Shown: positions 1 to 9,263, numbered from the stretch's first letter. The stretch is 64,000 nucleotides of DNA from Salinibacterium sp. PAMC 21357 (GCF_000247645.1 NZ_AHWA01000004.1:62001-126000), one strand, 5' to 3'. Numbers and translations are program-made. The notes: generated by a model not told the origin, from the sequence alone.

Positions 1-201
1 GAAGCTATGGCGCCCAAGTGGATGTGGCTTGAGGCAGAATTTGTCGTGCGGTCTGCCCTGCGCAGCGCGGCGCGCGGTCGCGCGGTGTCGATCCCGAGCG
101 TGCGCTACAAATTCCTCTGGGCCTTGATGAAGCTTGCACAACCGCTAATCCTGCTGTTTGTGGCGCGCGCGAGCCGAGCAGCGCACGAGCCTGCAAGCTG
201 A
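1..201 (+). CDS. C-terminal fragment of a short-chain dehydrogenase/reductase (partial)
   Basis: The reading frame is open from the first base of the window and stops at 199-201, so only about the last 66 residues are visible. They contain a W-x-E-A-E-x-V-V-R-S-A-L-x-S-A-x-R-G-R-A-V-S-I-P-S block followed by a hydrophobic tail. This resembles the C-terminal helix and substrate-cap end of classical SDR oxidoreductases, where a helix with 'VV..AL' precedes 'G+.V.VPS...Y'. The Rossmann fold and the YxxxK active site would lie upstream of the window. The SDR assignment rests on this tail only and is tentative; the substrate cannot be inferred. Confidence 0.5.
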   Translation, partial: EAMAPKWMWLEAEFVVRSALRSAARGRAVSIPSVRYKFLWALMKLAQPLILLFVARASRAAHEPAS

Positions 202-230
202 GCCCCTTAGCGTGCGGACGCCTCAGCGCC

Positions 231-1100
231 TCAGTTTATTGAGAACCCGCGTGACTCTACTTCGTCTTTGAGATGGTCGCGCAATGCAGCCGACGGTCCA
301 ACGAGTGTCTCTGGCTTGCTGGTACGACGTGCGGTGTGTTCCGCCCAACCATATTCGGCATCCGGAATTTGGGGGTCGCTGGCAACTTGGCGCCCGGCAT
401 ACAAACCGTTGGCAATCATGACCTCGTCATAGTCGCTCACGTGCTTCTCAATGTTCTCAGCGGAGTACTGCTCGCGATGCACGACCGCGTCGCTGGGGAG
501 GCGCGGCTTCACTCCGCGACGCACTCCCGGTTTCGGATAGCCGATTGTGAGGCCCGCAACCGCGAAGACGCCGGCGGGCAAGCCCAACTCCTCAGCGATG
601 AGACTGGGTCGATTGCGCACCGCTCCGATCGGCACAGCACCGAGACCGAGCGACTCTGCCGCGACAAGCGCGTTCTGAAGAGCGAGGGCCGCATCAATAG
701 AGGCCAGGAGAAACATCTCGAGATTATTCGCCGCATAATTGTGGCCCTGGCGTTCGGCGAGATAGGTCAGCCGTGAGATGTCAGCACAAAATATGAGCGT
801 GACCGGAGCGTCGGCTACATAGCGCTGGTCGCCCACGAGATGTGCAAGGCGAGCTCGTCGCTGCTCATCTTCGACAACGATGATGCTGTACGCCTGCAAA
901 TTCGACGACGTTGGCGCACTCCTTGCCGAGACCAAAATCGCCTCTAACACTTCGGCGGCGATGGGAGTGGAATCGAAGCTGCGGATTGATTCGTGACCGG
1001 TGAGCACCCGGATGGTATCCGTCACAAATTCGGGCGATATCAGCTGTTGCTCTAGTTCGATTCGGGTGTGTGGTGGTGTGATGTCAACGCCCTGAGTCAT
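231..1100 (-). CDS. NfsA/FRP-type FMN nitroreductase family protein
   Basis: Nitroreductase-fold flavoprotein of 289 residues, expected to be a cytoplasmic FMN- and NAD(P)H-dependent reductase of quinones, nitro compounds or flavins. Near residues 35-43 it has the family H-E-S-I-R-S-F motif that binds FMN, then A-R-S-A-P-T-S-S-N-L-Q at about 57-68, and a G-L-G-A-V-P-I-G segment around 150, all typical of the NfsA/FRP branch. The C-terminal 60 residues form the extended arm of this subfamily. The start is ATG at 1100. It lies 52 bp downstream of the metallophosphoesterase gene on the same strand, so co-transcription is possible. The physiological substrate is unknown. Confidence 0.85.
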   Translation of the reverse strand: MTQGVDITPPHTRIELEQQLISPEFVTDTIRVLTGHESIRSFDSTPIAAEVLEAILVSARSAPTSSNLQAYSIIVVEDEQRRARLAHLVGDQRYVADAPVTLIFCADISRLTYLAERQGHNYAANNLEMFLLASIDAALALQNALVAAESLGLGAVPIGAVRNRPSLIAEELGLPAGVFAVAGLTIGYPKPGVRRGVKPRLPSDAVVHREQYSAENIEKHVSDYDEVMIANGLYAGRQVASDPQIPDAEYGWAEHTARRTSKPETLVGPSAALRDHLKDEVESRGFSIN

Positions 1101-1152
1101 AACCCAATGCTTTCATGCCCAGCGGCACACCCCGTACGGTGGCACCCTCGCA

Positions 1153-2082
1153 CTACTCAGAAGCAGCGACCTCGGTGGCATTGAACGTCGAGTTCTTGGC
1201 CGAAAACGTTTCGAGTCGCTGCTCCGGCGTCATCGCCTCGATCTGAGCCCACGCCTCCGCCGAGTGACCAGTGATCTCCGCTGTGTCGCCGATCGGGATG
1301 ATCGAGTGCACCGTCTGCTTCTCGTACACATGCACGACGTTGACGGCTTGGCCGTAATCGACGCCAGAAAGCAACCGTTCGTGGGCGCTGAGATCGAGGG
1401 TGTAACACGTGGCCGATGCGACGGAGACGGGGATGCCCGCAAACGTCGAATGCGTTGAGTAGTGCAAGTGGCCAGCAAGAATCGCTCGCACATCGCTGCC
1501 CTGCAGAACTTCAGCTAGGCGTTCTTGACGCTGCAGCTCCAGCATCCCCATCGCTTCGAGCATGGGAGTAGGAATCGGCGGATGATGCACCGCCAGCAGA
1601 GTGCCGTGCGGTGCCGGGGTGGCAAGTTCGGTGCGCAGCCACTCCAGCTGCTCATCGCTAATGTCACCATGGTGGTAGCCAGGCACGGTCGTGTCGAAGG
1701 AGATGATGCGCAAGCCGTCGATCATGTAGACGCGGTCTTGCGGGGCATCTGATTCTTCGTCGAACAGCAGCTTGGAGTACTGGTCGCGCTCATCGTGGTT
1801 GCCCATCACCCAGATGATTTCGGCGTTCATACGTTTGGCGGCCGGCTCGACGATGGCGCGCAGTCGCACGTAGGCGTCGGCTTCTCCCAGATCAGCGAGG
1901 TCACCGGTGAAGACGATGGCTTGCGGTTGCGCTGTGGAGCGCTCGAGCTGGGCAAGAGCCTGCTCGAGGTGGTCGATCGTGTTGACCGCGCCATAGAGGG
2001 CCCGCCCGCCCGCGAGCAGATGGGTGTCGCTGACATGCGCGATGACGTGGCTGGGGGCAGGGTACTGGCCGAGTTGAATCAC
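1153..2082 (-). CDS. CpdA-like metallophosphoesterase (predicted cyclic-nucleotide phosphodiesterase)
   Basis: Calcineurin-like metallophosphoesterase of 309 residues. The dimetal-binding motifs appear in order: D19-T-H21 in H-V-S-D-T-H-L, GDLADLG near 60, GNHDE near 95, HHPPIP near 165 and GHLHYSTHS near 205. This set is that of class III 3',5'-cyclic-nucleotide phosphodiesterases such as CpdA and Rv0805, which hydrolyse cAMP in the cytoplasm. The substrate has not been shown for this copy, and other phosphodiesters are possible. A strong bidirectional hairpin lies between this gene and putP upstream, so it probably has its own promoter. Confidence 0.85.
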   Translation of the reverse strand: MIQLGQYPAPSHVIAHVSDTHLLAGGRALYGAVNTIDHLEQALAQLERSTAQPQAIVFTGDLADLGEADAYVRLRAIVEPAAKRMNAEIIWVMGNHDERDQYSKLLFDEESDAPQDRVYMIDGLRIISFDTTVPGYHHGDISDEQLEWLRTELATPAPHGTLLAVHHPPIPTPMLEAMGMLELQRQERLAEVLQGSDVRAILAGHLHYSTHSTFAGIPVSVASATCYTLDLSAHERLLSGVDYGQAVNVVHVYEKQTVHSIIPIGDTAEITGHSAEAWAQIEAMTPEQRLETFSAKNSTFNATEVAASE

Positions 2083-2142
2083 ACGCCCAGCCTAGGCCGC
2101 ACCAGCGTCATCCACTATGAGGTAGCCGCATCACGCTTAACC

Positions 2143-2180
2143 AAAGATGCCCGCTCCACGAACGTGGGGCGGGCATCTTT
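2143..2180. terminator. Perfect long inverted repeat, rho-independent terminator between putP and cpdA-like gene
   Basis: Arms AAAGATGCCCGC-t-CCACG and CGTGG-g-GCGGGCATCTTT enclose an AA loop: 17 paired positions with one internal mismatch. The arm ends in AAA on one side and TTT on the other, so the element can terminate in either direction. It lies 38 bp past the stop of the minus-strand putP gene and so most probably ends the putP transcript. Confidence 0.85.
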
Positions 2181-2217
2181 TGCACTCGCGCCTAGCTAGA
2201 CGAGCACACGCGGGTAA

Positions 2218-3738
2218 CTAGTTTTTCTTGTCGATTACCGGCAGCTGAACTGTTCCGGTGCGCACGCTTTCGAGCGTGGTGTCGAACTCTTCGGTGATCT
2301 TGTCACTGTTCTTGAAGGTGAGCAGGCTGACTACTACTGCGACAACAATGTTGAGAGCGAAGCCGGGGACGATTTCGTACATCACGCCCGAGAGCGCATC
2401 GATGTTGCCCCAGATAACGACGGTCACTGCACCGGCGATCATTCCGGCAATCGCTCCGACGCTGGTGAGCTTGCGCCAGAAGAGCGAGAGGATCACGATC
2501 GGCCCGAATGCAGCACCGAAACCAGCCCATGCGTAAGAAACGAGGTCGAGGATCGACGAGTTGGGGTCCCACGCGAGAATGATCGCAACGATCGACACGA
2601 TAAGAACACCCATACGACCGAGGACAACCTGCGCCTTGGGCGTTGCTTCCTTTTTGGCGACAATCTTGAACAGGTCTTCTACCAGCGCCGATGACGACAC
2701 GATGAGCTGCGATGAAATTGTGCTCATTACCGCTGCAAGCACTGCCGCTAGAACGAGGCCGGCGATGAGCGGGTGGAAGAAGATCTGTGCGAGTTCAAGG
2801 AACACACGCTCAGGGTTCTCAAGCGAGAGCCCCGGGTGCTGCTGGAAGTACGCAACACCGATGAGGGCCGATGCCATGGCACCAAGAACGGAGATGATCA
2901 TCCAGCTGATTCCGATACGGCGACCGGCAACGGCATCTCCTGGCGAGCGGAGCGCCATGAACCGCACGAGGATGTGTGGCTGGCCGAAGTAACCGAGGCC
3001 CCACGCTGCCGCAGAAATTGCTGCAAGCACTGTGCCGCCGGTGAAGAGGCTGAACATATCGATTTCGGTGTTCGCCGCACGGATCGATTCGATCGTGTTG
3101 GCGACGCCACCAGTCTGAGTGATACCGACGATCGGCACAGCGATGAGGGCGAGGAAGATCATGATGCCCTGCACCACGTCGGTGTAGGTTGCGCCGATGA
3201 ATCCACCGAAGAGGGTGTAGAGAACGGTTACGCCACCAACAACGAGCATTCCGATCCAGTATTCGGAACCGAATGCACTCTGGAAGAAGACACCACCGGC
3301 GACCATTCCGGAGGATACGTAGAAGGTGAAGAACACGAGAATGATGATTCCGGCGGTGACGCGCAGAATGCGTGACTTGTCGCGGAGGCGGTTCTCGAAG
3401 AAGCTAGGCAGCGTGATCGAGTTTTTGGAAACCTCGGTGTAGGCACGCAGTCGCGGCGCGACAAACTTCCAGTTGAGCCACGCACCGATCGTGAGGCCGA
3501 TGGCAATCCAGCCCTGGAAGAGGCCGCCCAGGTAGAAGGCGCCGGGGAGTCCGAGAAGGAGCCAACCCGACATGTCGGATGCTCCAGCGCTCAGCGCTGC
3601 TACTCCGGGGCTGAGCTTGCGTCCTGCGAGCATGTAGTCATCAAGGTTGCTTGTGCGCTTGTAGGCCCACCAACCGATGCCGAGCATTGCGGCCAGATAA
3701 ATGACCATTGCGATAATTTGGAAGAACTGATCGTTCAC
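2218..3738 (-). CDS. putP: Sodium/proline symporter (PutP)
   Basis: Sodium:solute symporter of about 506 residues with roughly 13 membrane segments; imports L-proline with Na+ through the cytoplasmic membrane. It has the family hallmarks S-A-G-A-S-D-M-S-G-W-L-L-L-G-L-P-G-A near residues 50-68 in TM2 and the W-G-L-G-Y-F-G-Q-P-H-I-L-V-R-F signature near 260. I chose the GTG at 3738 because an AGAAAGG ribosome site sits 7 bases ahead of it and the protein then begins MNDQFF, as in close PutP relatives; a GTG seven codons upstream (3759) has no such site. It is followed by a strong terminator, consistent with a monocistronic unit. Could serve in osmoprotection or proline catabolism. Confidence 0.93.
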   Translation of the reverse strand: MNDQFFQIIAMVIYLAAMLGIGWWAYKRTSNLDDYMLAGRKLSPGVAALSAGASDMSGWLLLGLPGAFYLGGLFQGWIAIGLTIGAWLNWKFVAPRLRAYTEVSKNSITLPSFFENRLRDKSRILRVTAGIIILVFFTFYVSSGMVAGGVFFQSAFGSEYWIGMLVVGGVTVLYTLFGGFIGATYTDVVQGIMIFLALIAVPIVGITQTGGVANTIESIRAANTEIDMFSLFTGGTVLAAISAAAWGLGYFGQPHILVRFMALRSPGDAVAGRRIGISWMIISVLGAMASALIGVAYFQQHPGLSLENPERVFLELAQIFFHPLIAGLVLAAVLAAVMSTISSQLIVSSSALVEDLFKIVAKKEATPKAQVVLGRMGVLIVSIVAIILAWDPNSSILDLVSYAWAGFGAAFGPIVILSLFWRKLTSVGAIAGMIAGAVTVVIWGNIDALSGVMYEIVPGFALNIVVAVVVSLLTFKNSDKITEEFDTTLESVRTGTVQLPVIDKKN

Positions 3739-4019
3739 TTTGTCGCCTTTCTTATGCACGTCCGTGGGCTAAGCCTGTCTACTTTGACAGAGATAAGGAT
3801 TAGGAACAATCTCAGTGGACGCGCATGAAGCATTAGTTTTTTTAACGCATGGGACCTATTTTGCAGGTTTACCGCTTGTTTATGGTGATTGTGGAGATTC
3901 GTTGCATTGCAGTGAGCGGGTTCACAGGTTTACCCCCTTGTGCGTGCAACGAAAATTGCGCGCTTTTTGTGTCAATATTTGATTTTGGCTGTGGGCTGCG
4001 GCCGTAGACTGACGCCATC

Positions 4020-4601
4020 ATGACGCTCGACTTCATTCTCGCGAACATCTCTGAATTAAAGAAAGCTGAGTCGACAGCGCTTATCGGCGTCTCGGGCTTC
4101 GGCGGTGCCGGCAAGTCGACTCTCGCTCGAGATCTCACTCATGCCCTTTCGGGAGGTGTGCGAATTCGCGGCGATGATTTTCTGGATCCGGACCGTTCGC
4201 ACCGACGCTCCTCCGAGTGGGATGGGGTGGAGCGCGTTCGGCTTCGCGACGAAGTTCTGTCGCCGCTCCGTCTCGGCGTCTCCGGCAGTTTCCGACGTTT
4301 CGACTGGTCGACTCGAGGGTTGGGCGTTGCGGAGGCACTTCCTGACGCTGAATTTGTTGTTGTTGACGCGATCGGGCTGTTTCATCCGGAACTCGATGGC
4401 GCGTTTGATTTGACCATCTGGATTGATGTCGATCTTGAGGTGGCGACCGCGCAGGGGAAGTCGCGCGATCAGCGACTAGGCCGCGATCATGAAGCGCTGT
4501 GGGATGAGGTGTGGGTTGCCAATGAACGGGACTTCGTCGAACGCTTCGACCCGCGAGGGTCCGCAGATCTGCTGCATGTGCCCGGCCACTTGGGGAACTA
4601 G
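4020..4601 (+). CDS. Uridine kinase-like P-loop NTPase
   Basis: Small kinase-fold protein of 193 residues. A Walker A motif, G28-G-A-G-K-S-T34, follows a hydrophobic beta strand; a D-D-F-x-D motif near 57 and R-D-E-V-L-x-P-L-R near 80 resemble the nucleoside-binding part of uridine kinase-related proteins, and V-V-V-D-A-I-G around 119 fits Walker B. These proteins probably phosphorylate a nucleoside or similar small molecule; the substrate is not known. A TAGACT hexamer ends 9 bp before the ATG and no ribosome site is visible, so the mRNA may be almost leaderless. The stop overlaps the convergent dprA stop by 4 bp. Confidence 0.75.
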   Translation: MTLDFILANISELKKAESTALIGVSGFGGAGKSTLARDLTHALSGGVRIRGDDFLDPDRSHRRSSEWDGVERVRLRDEVLSPLRLGVSGSFRRFDWSTRGLGVAEALPDAEFVVVDAIGLFHPELDGAFDLTIWIDVDLEVATAQGKSRDQRLGRDHEALWDEVWVANERDFVERFDPRGSADLLHVPGHLGN

Positions 4602-5974
4602 GGGCTTGGCTGCGCCGTGCCGCCCGCCGCGCCACTCGCTGCGGTGCGGGGTTGGCGCACTCTAGCTGCGGACGCTCGCTTCCAGCCTCGCTCGGTCTCA
4701 CTGACACGACCGTCGAGTTCGAGAATGCCGAGTTGAGAACGCACTGCCGCTAGCGAGAGCCCGCTGCGAGCGGCAATGTCGTCGGTGGTTCGGGCGCTGC
4801 GCGCGCTGAGGGCATCAAGAAGGCGGATCGTTTCGGTGTCGCGAGGGGTGTCAGCATCTTCGGTTTCAGCCACAGGGTGAGCGACTTTTTCGCTAGCGGC
4901 AACACTGGGCTGGGTCGCATCATTCGTAGGCCTATCGAGAGATTCCACGCTGAGCTGTCGGTTTTCGAGCGGGGCAAGTTCGGCCATTTGGTCGGGGTTG
5001 GTGACGCACACGGCGTCGTAGTCTCGGATGAGGCGATGGCACCCGGCGGAGGCTGCGCTAGTAACCGGGCCGGGCACCGCGCCAAGCGGTCTGCCGAGAG
5101 CGGCGGCGTGCCCTGCAGTGTTGAGAGAGCCGGAGCGCCAACCCGCTTCGAGCACGATAGTCGCGAGACTTGCCGCAGCTATCAATCTGTTGCGTTGCAA
5201 AAATCTCCACTTAGTTGGTGGAGAACCACAGGGGAGTTCCGAGATCACTGCACCGTTTTCGACGATGCGGGTGAGGAGACTGTCATGCCCGCTGGGATAA
5301 AAACGGTCGACTCCCCCGGCGAGGAAGGCAACGGTGAGGCCTTGACTTGCGAGGGCGGCGCGGTGTGCCATTCCGTCGATTCCGTAGGCGGCGCCCGAGA
5401 TGATGGTGTACCCACGATCAACGAGACCAGCGGAGGCTTCCATCGTGATGTGTTCGCCGTAGCCGGTGGCGGCCCTCGCCCCGACTAGGGCGATCCCGTG
5501 CACGATTCCCGCGAGCGCCGCATCGGTGCCGCGCACCCAGAGCGCGGAGGGGGCATGCCAGTCGAGATCGTTGAGGCGCTCGGGCCACAAGGTGTCGTCT
5601 GGCGTGAGCAGTCGAGCGCCGAAACGCGCGGCTTGGCGCAGAGCAATGAGCGCGGTGTCTGACTTGAGCCGCGGCATCCACCGCTCGATTGCTTGACGCA
5701 TGTCATCGCCGGACACTGGGTCACCATCCGCAGAGAGTTCGGTGGCGAACCGTTCCTCATCCCAGTGCTCGACGACGGCGGTGAGGGCTCGTGCCGGGCC
5801 CAGGTGTCGGATCGCGCGACCCGCGAGCCGATCGCCGGGTTCGGCAAGACCGCTCCAGGTGGCTCGCGCAAATCGGTTCTCGATTGCGGCGCGGTCCAGG
5901 TCGCTACCGCCGTCGACGCTCACCGCTCTGACGAGGGTCGCGATTTCTGATTCTTTAAGTCCAAACATGCTCAC
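4598..5974 (-). CDS. dprA: DNA-processing protein DprA (Smf)
   Basis: DprA loads RecA onto incoming single-stranded DNA during natural transformation. The 458-residue protein has a helical N-terminal region, a Rossmann-like DprA domain with L-V-G-A-R-A-A-T-G-Y-G and G-A-A-Y-G-I-D-G-M-A-H, then A-G-G-V-D-x-x-Y-P, S-E-L-P and R-N-R-L-I-A, all diagnostic for the family. A winged-helix DNA-binding segment follows a variable linker near the C-terminus (T-T-D-D-I-A-A-R-S-G-L). It overlaps yifB by 4 bp (ATGA-type), so the two are translationally coupled, and it ends the yraN-yifB-dprA operon common in Actinobacteria. The convergent kinase stop overlaps its stop by 4 bp. Confidence 0.95.
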   Translation of the reverse strand: MSMFGLKESEIATLVRAVSVDGGSDLDRAAIENRFARATWSGLAEPGDRLAGRAIRHLGPARALTAVVEHWDEERFATELSADGDPVSGDDMRQAIERWMPRLKSDTALIALRQAARFGARLLTPDDTLWPERLNDLDWHAPSALWVRGTDAALAGIVHGIALVGARAATGYGEHITMEASAGLVDRGYTIISGAAYGIDGMAHRAALASQGLTVAFLAGGVDRFYPSGHDSLLTRIVENGAVISELPCGSPPTKWRFLQRNRLIAAASLATIVLEAGWRSGSLNTAGHAAALGRPLGAVPGPVTSAASAGCHRLIRDYDAVCVTNPDQMAELAPLENRQLSVESLDRPTNDATQPSVAASEKVAHPVAETEDADTPRDTETIRLLDALSARSARTTDDIAARSGLSLAAVRSQLGILELDGRVSETERGWKRASAARVRQPRTAASGAAGGTAQPSP

Positions 5975-7506
5975 TGTGACATTGCCTTTCGTAGATACAG
6001 TGCTTGACCGACGTGAGTTTCGTCGGGTCGTGCGTCATCGGCGAGGTCAGCGAGAGACCAGGCGACGCGCAGCACGCGGTCATATCCGCGCATGGTGATT
6101 CCGCCGCGTTCGAGCGCGCGATCAAGGCCGGCCGTGACTTTCGGGGCGAGGCGCAATTCGCGGCCGCGAAGATAGGATCCCGGTACGTGCGAGTTGAGTC
6201 TCCATGGCGTTGCTGCAAGTCGCGCGCGGGAACGTTCGCGGGCCGCCGTGACTTTCGCTCGAGCATCCGCTGTCGACAACGATGGCCGCTCCCCCGCTAG
6301 TCGTAATTGGGCACTCGTGATGCGCTCGACCCGGAACTGGATATCGATGCGGTCTAGCAGCGGGCCCGAAAGCCGGGCGAGATAGCGCCGGCGGCTGTTG
6401 GGCGGGCAGGTACATTCGCTGTCTCGGGCACCCCATTGACCACAGGGGCACGGGTTAGCAGCCATTACGAGTTGAAAGCGGCCCGGAAAGTGGGCGACTG
6501 CGTTGGCTCGATGGATGCTGATGACTCCTGATTCGAGAGGTTGTCGCAGGGCGTCGAGGGCTGCAGGTGCGAACTCGGGCGCTTCGTCGAGGAAGAGCAC
6601 TCCGTCGGAGGCACGGGCGGCAGCACCTGGACGAATCTGGGAGCTGCCGCCTCCGACGAGCGCCGCGGCCGTCGCCGTGTGGTGTGGCGCTTCGAGCGGT
6701 GGACGGGTGGTGAGGCTGCTGCCGACGGGGAGTCCGGCGAGCGAGCGGATCGATGAAACTTCGAGGGCCGCCTGCGGGTCGAGATCGGGCAAAAGCCCTG
6801 GCAACCGAGCGGCGAGCATGGTTTTGCCCGCACCGGGTGGCCCGAGCAAGAACACGTGGTGACCACCGGCTGCCGCGACGAGCATCGCGTCGATCGCGTC
6901 ACTGCCGCCGATCATGTCGCTGAGGTCGCCACCGTCTGTCGGCACCGTGGTGGCGACTGGTCGGGTAATGACTTCGACTGGCTCTGGCTCGAACTCTCCT
7001 CCGTGCCAAATGGCGGCATCCCGCAATGACGGAACCGCGATAACGCGCACGTCAGGAACGAGCGACGCTTCATCGGCGTTTCCGCTCGGAACCATCACCG
7101 TCGTGAACCCGGCCCGAGATGCAGCAAGCACAGCGGGCAACACCCCATTGACCGGGCGGAGGCGTCCATCGAGACCCAGCTCGCCAATGTGCAGAACACG
7201 GTCAATGGACTCTGCCGAGACGGTACCGGAGGCGGCGAGCGCCGCGAGCGCTATCCCTAGGTCGAAGCCGGAGCCGTGTTTCGGCAGGGCAGCTGGCGAC
7301 AGGTTGACGGTGATCTTGCGGTTCGGTAGCCCGCATCCGGAGTTCGTCGCTGCTGCCCGCACGCGATCTTTTGCTTCGCCGAGCGCGGTGTCGGGTAAGC
7401 CAATGAGCACGAAACCCGGAAGGTTGTTGGAGAGGTCTGCTTCGATCTCGACGATCGCGCCTTCGAGACCGAGCAGTGAAACGGCGTAGGTTCTGCCGAT
7501 AGCCAT
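5971..7506 (-). CDS. YifB/ComM family Mg-chelatase-like AAA+ ATPase
   Basis: AAA+ ATPase of the ComM/YifB group, a hexameric helicase that promotes branch migration when transforming DNA is integrated. It has an N-terminal Lon/ribosomal S5-like (ChlI) domain starting Y-A-V-S-L-L-G-L-E-G, Walker A G-P-P-G-A-G-K-T near residue 220, Walker B F-L-D-E-A-P-E-F near 305 and a Mg-chelatase C-terminal domain containing a C-x-C-G-x-W-G cluster near 355. I chose ATG 7506 (MAIGRTYAV) because family proteins begin there; upstream in-frame starts at 7521 and 7551 (GTG, overlapping yraN) would add residues not seen in relatives. The gene sits between yraN and dprA. Confidence 0.92.
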   Translation of the reverse strand: MAIGRTYAVSLLGLEGAIVEIEADLSNNLPGFVLIGLPDTALGEAKDRVRAAATNSGCGLPNRKITVNLSPAALPKHGSGFDLGIALAALAASGTVSAESIDRVLHIGELGLDGRLRPVNGVLPAVLAASRAGFTTVMVPSGNADEASLVPDVRVIAVPSLRDAAIWHGGEFEPEPVEVITRPVATTVPTDGGDLSDMIGGSDAIDAMLVAAAGGHHVFLLGPPGAGKTMLAARLPGLLPDLDPQAALEVSSIRSLAGLPVGSSLTTRPPLEAPHHTATAAALVGGGSSQIRPGAAARASDGVLFLDEAPEFAPAALDALRQPLESGVISIHRANAVAHFPGRFQLVMAANPCPCGQWGARDSECTCPPNSRRRYLARLSGPLLDRIDIQFRVERITSAQLRLAGERPSLSTADARAKVTAARERSRARLAATPWRLNSHVPGSYLRGRELRLAPKVTAGLDRALERGGITMRGYDRVLRVAWSLADLADDARPDETHVGQALYLRKAMSQ

Positions 7507-7540
7507 CAGCAGGCGCCCCATCCGTCCACAACGACGCCGA

Positions 7541-7897
7541 TCATGAAACACGCTTCAAGTGTTCGATCTCCGCGACACCACGCGAAGGCACGATCACAGC
7601 AACCGCATCAATACGAATGGCCGCCGCTGTACCCTCATGGGCGTCACACCACGCGGCCGCCAGCCGACGCAACCGGGCAACCTTCGTCGCCGTGATCGAT
7701 TCGAACGGATGCCCAAACAGCACACTCGACCGGGTCTTCACTTCGACAAAAACGATCTCCTCTCGATCGCGCGCCACAATGTCGAGTTCACCTTGGGAAC
7801 ACCGCCAATTGCGGTCCACAATTTCGAGCCCTGCGCTAATCAGATGGTCTGCCGCGAGGTCTTCTCCCCGTGCACCAAGTACGTCTTTTGCTGCCAT
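7541..7897 (-). CDS. YraN family (UPF0102) endonuclease-like protein
   Basis: A 118-residue protein of the UPF0102/YraN family with a PD-(D/E)xK-like core: G-E-L-D-I-V-A around residues 37-43 and V-F-V-E-V-K-T-R near 49-56. The arrangement is that of small Holliday-junction resolvase-fold nucleases, but no activity is established for the family. Family length is about 120 residues, so it is intact. It begins the yraN-yifB-dprA unit, and its stop lies about 35 bp upstream of the preferred yifB start. Confidence 0.9.
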   Translation of the reverse strand: MAAKDVLGARGEDLAADHLISAGLEIVDRNWRCSQGELDIVARDREEIVFVEVKTRSSVLFGHPFESITATKVARLRRLAAAWCDAHEGTAAAIRIDAVAVIVPSRGVAEIEHLKRVS

Positions 7898-8048
7898 GGA
7901 TCAAGAGTGCTGGGAGGGGGCATCTCCTTTCATCGCCGCGAGCAGGTTGGCGCACACAGGCAACTGACGCTGCGGTGGTGAGGAGTAGACCACAACTAGA
8001 AATCAACTCACCCTTTTGGCATTCACCTTCGCGAGGTATCGTGCCCCT

Positions 8049-8573
8049 ATGACGCAGGGTGCGGACTCAGAGGTGTGGCTCGAACGTTGGCAATTTGATG
8101 ATCTTCCGGTGCTCGAACGAAGCAATACTCCCGAGATGACCGTGTTTTTGGGTGGGCCAGAAAGCGATCAACAGATTGTCACGAGGCACGCCAAGTTTTT
8201 GCGCCTGTGGGAGACAGACGAGGCGCGAATGTTCCGCATCCGATCCGCCACCGCGGACGAGCCCGTCGGCTCAGTGGGCTACTGGAAGAAAAGTTGGCGC
8301 GGCAATAACGTCTATGAAACCGGGTGGAGCGTGCACACCACCCATCAAGGCCACGGAATCGCCGCTCACGCGCTCTACCAATGCCTCCAGTACGCGGCAG
8401 ATAATGGCGACCGAGATCTGGTTTTCGCGTTCCCTCGCACCGATAATGCGGCATCCAATGCCCTCTGCGCTCGCACCGGCTTTACCCTCGCTGGCGAAGC
8501 CGATTTCGAATACCCGACGGGCCACCCCATCCGAGTAAACGAGTGGATGTTCGACCTCGCCGCCCTTCGCTAA
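8049..8573 (+). CDS. GNAT family N-acetyltransferase
   Basis: A 174-residue acyl-CoA N-acyltransferase related to the ribosomal-protein (RimJ/RimL-like) group. The central region has G-S-V-G-Y-W followed by W-S-V-H-T-T-H-Q-G-H-G-I-A, matching the acetyl-CoA pyrophosphate-binding loop (Q/R-x-x-G-x-G/A), and N-A-A-S-N-A-L-C-A-R-T-G-F near 140, the conserved GNAT C-terminal helix. I prefer ATG 8049: a TATCGT hexamer ends 6 bp before it, giving a leaderless pattern, while a TTG at 8016 would only add eleven residues upstream. The acceptor is unknown. Confidence 0.82.
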   Translation: MTQGADSEVWLERWQFDDLPVLERSNTPEMTVFLGGPESDQQIVTRHAKFLRLWETDEARMFRIRSATADEPVGSVGYWKKSWRGNNVYETGWSVHTTHQGHGIAAHALYQCLQYAADNGDRDLVFAFPRTDNAASNALCARTGFTLAGEADFEYPTGHPIRVNEWMFDLAALR

Positions 8574-8614
8574 CCCGGCGTCAGCGCGGCGACGGTCACA
8601 GCCCGTACGCTCAG

Positions 8615-9235
8615 CTACTGGAACAGCCCGGCGAGCAAACTCGCCGCCAGCACGACCATGATTACGGCAATCACGATATCGAGCACCCGCCACGCCATCG
8701 GCTTAGCGAACAATGGCCGCAGGTACCGACTGCCATAGCCGATTGCGGCAAACCAGACGACACTGCCGAGACACGCTCCAAGCGCGAACCACCAGCGGTC
8801 GTCACCATACGTTCCGCCGATGGAACCCAGCAGTAAAACGGTGTCGATGTAGACGTGCGGGTTGAGCCAGGTGAGCGCAAGCGCTGTCGAGAGGGCGGCG
8901 GCGAGTGTCATCCCCGTTCCGGATGCTGTTGCGGTGAGTGCTTGGGGTCGTGCCGCCCGCCGAACAGATAGGAACGCGTAGACGAGGAGGAACAGTGCGC
9001 CACCGACTCGGGCGACAACCAAGAGCCACCCCGCCTGCTGGATGAGGGCGCCAAGTCCGGCGACGCCGGCGACGATCAACACGATGTCGGAGAGCGTACA
9101 CACCAACACCACAGCGGTGACGTGTTCGCGGCGCAGCCCCTGACGAAGAACGAACGCGTTTTGCGCACCGATCGCGATAATCAGCGACAGCCCGAACCCG
9201 AATCCGGCAAGCACGATGGTGGCAATCAGGGGCAT
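8615..9235 (-). CDS. LysE/ArgO family amino-acid exporter
   Basis: Integral membrane protein of 206 residues with about six hydrophobic segments. The N-terminal G-F-G-x-G-L-S-L-I-I-A-I-G-A-Q-N-A-F-V-L-R is the LysE/ArgO signature, and T-W-L-N-P-H-V-Y-I-D-T-V around 150 is the second conserved loop of this family. LysE exports L-lysine and L-arginine, while ArgO exports arginine; which basic amino acid is moved here is not clear. The gene is divergent from the large FAD/Fe-S oxidoreductase, with only 28 bp between the two starts, so their promoters must overlap coding sequence or each other. No LysG-type LysR regulator is adjacent. Confidence 0.88.
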   Translation of the reverse strand: MPLIATIVLAGFGFGLSLIIAIGAQNAFVLRQGLRREHVTAVVLVCTLSDIVLIVAGVAGLGALIQQAGWLLVVARVGGALFLLVYAFLSVRRAARPQALTATASGTGMTLAAALSTALALTWLNPHVYIDTVLLLGSIGGTYGDDRWWFALGACLGSVVWFAAIGYGSRYLRPLFAKPMAWRVLDIVIAVIMVVLAASLLAGLFQ

Positions 9236-9263
9236 GAATTGACTCTAAGGGCACAATAGGGGG

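Noticed and set aside
3775-3790. Small dyad CTGTC-tacttt-GACAG and a TTGACA hexamer upstream of putP
   Set aside because: The TTGACA faces away from putP and no matching -10 is found at proper spacing in either direction; a 5-bp arm dyad is too weak to call an operator.
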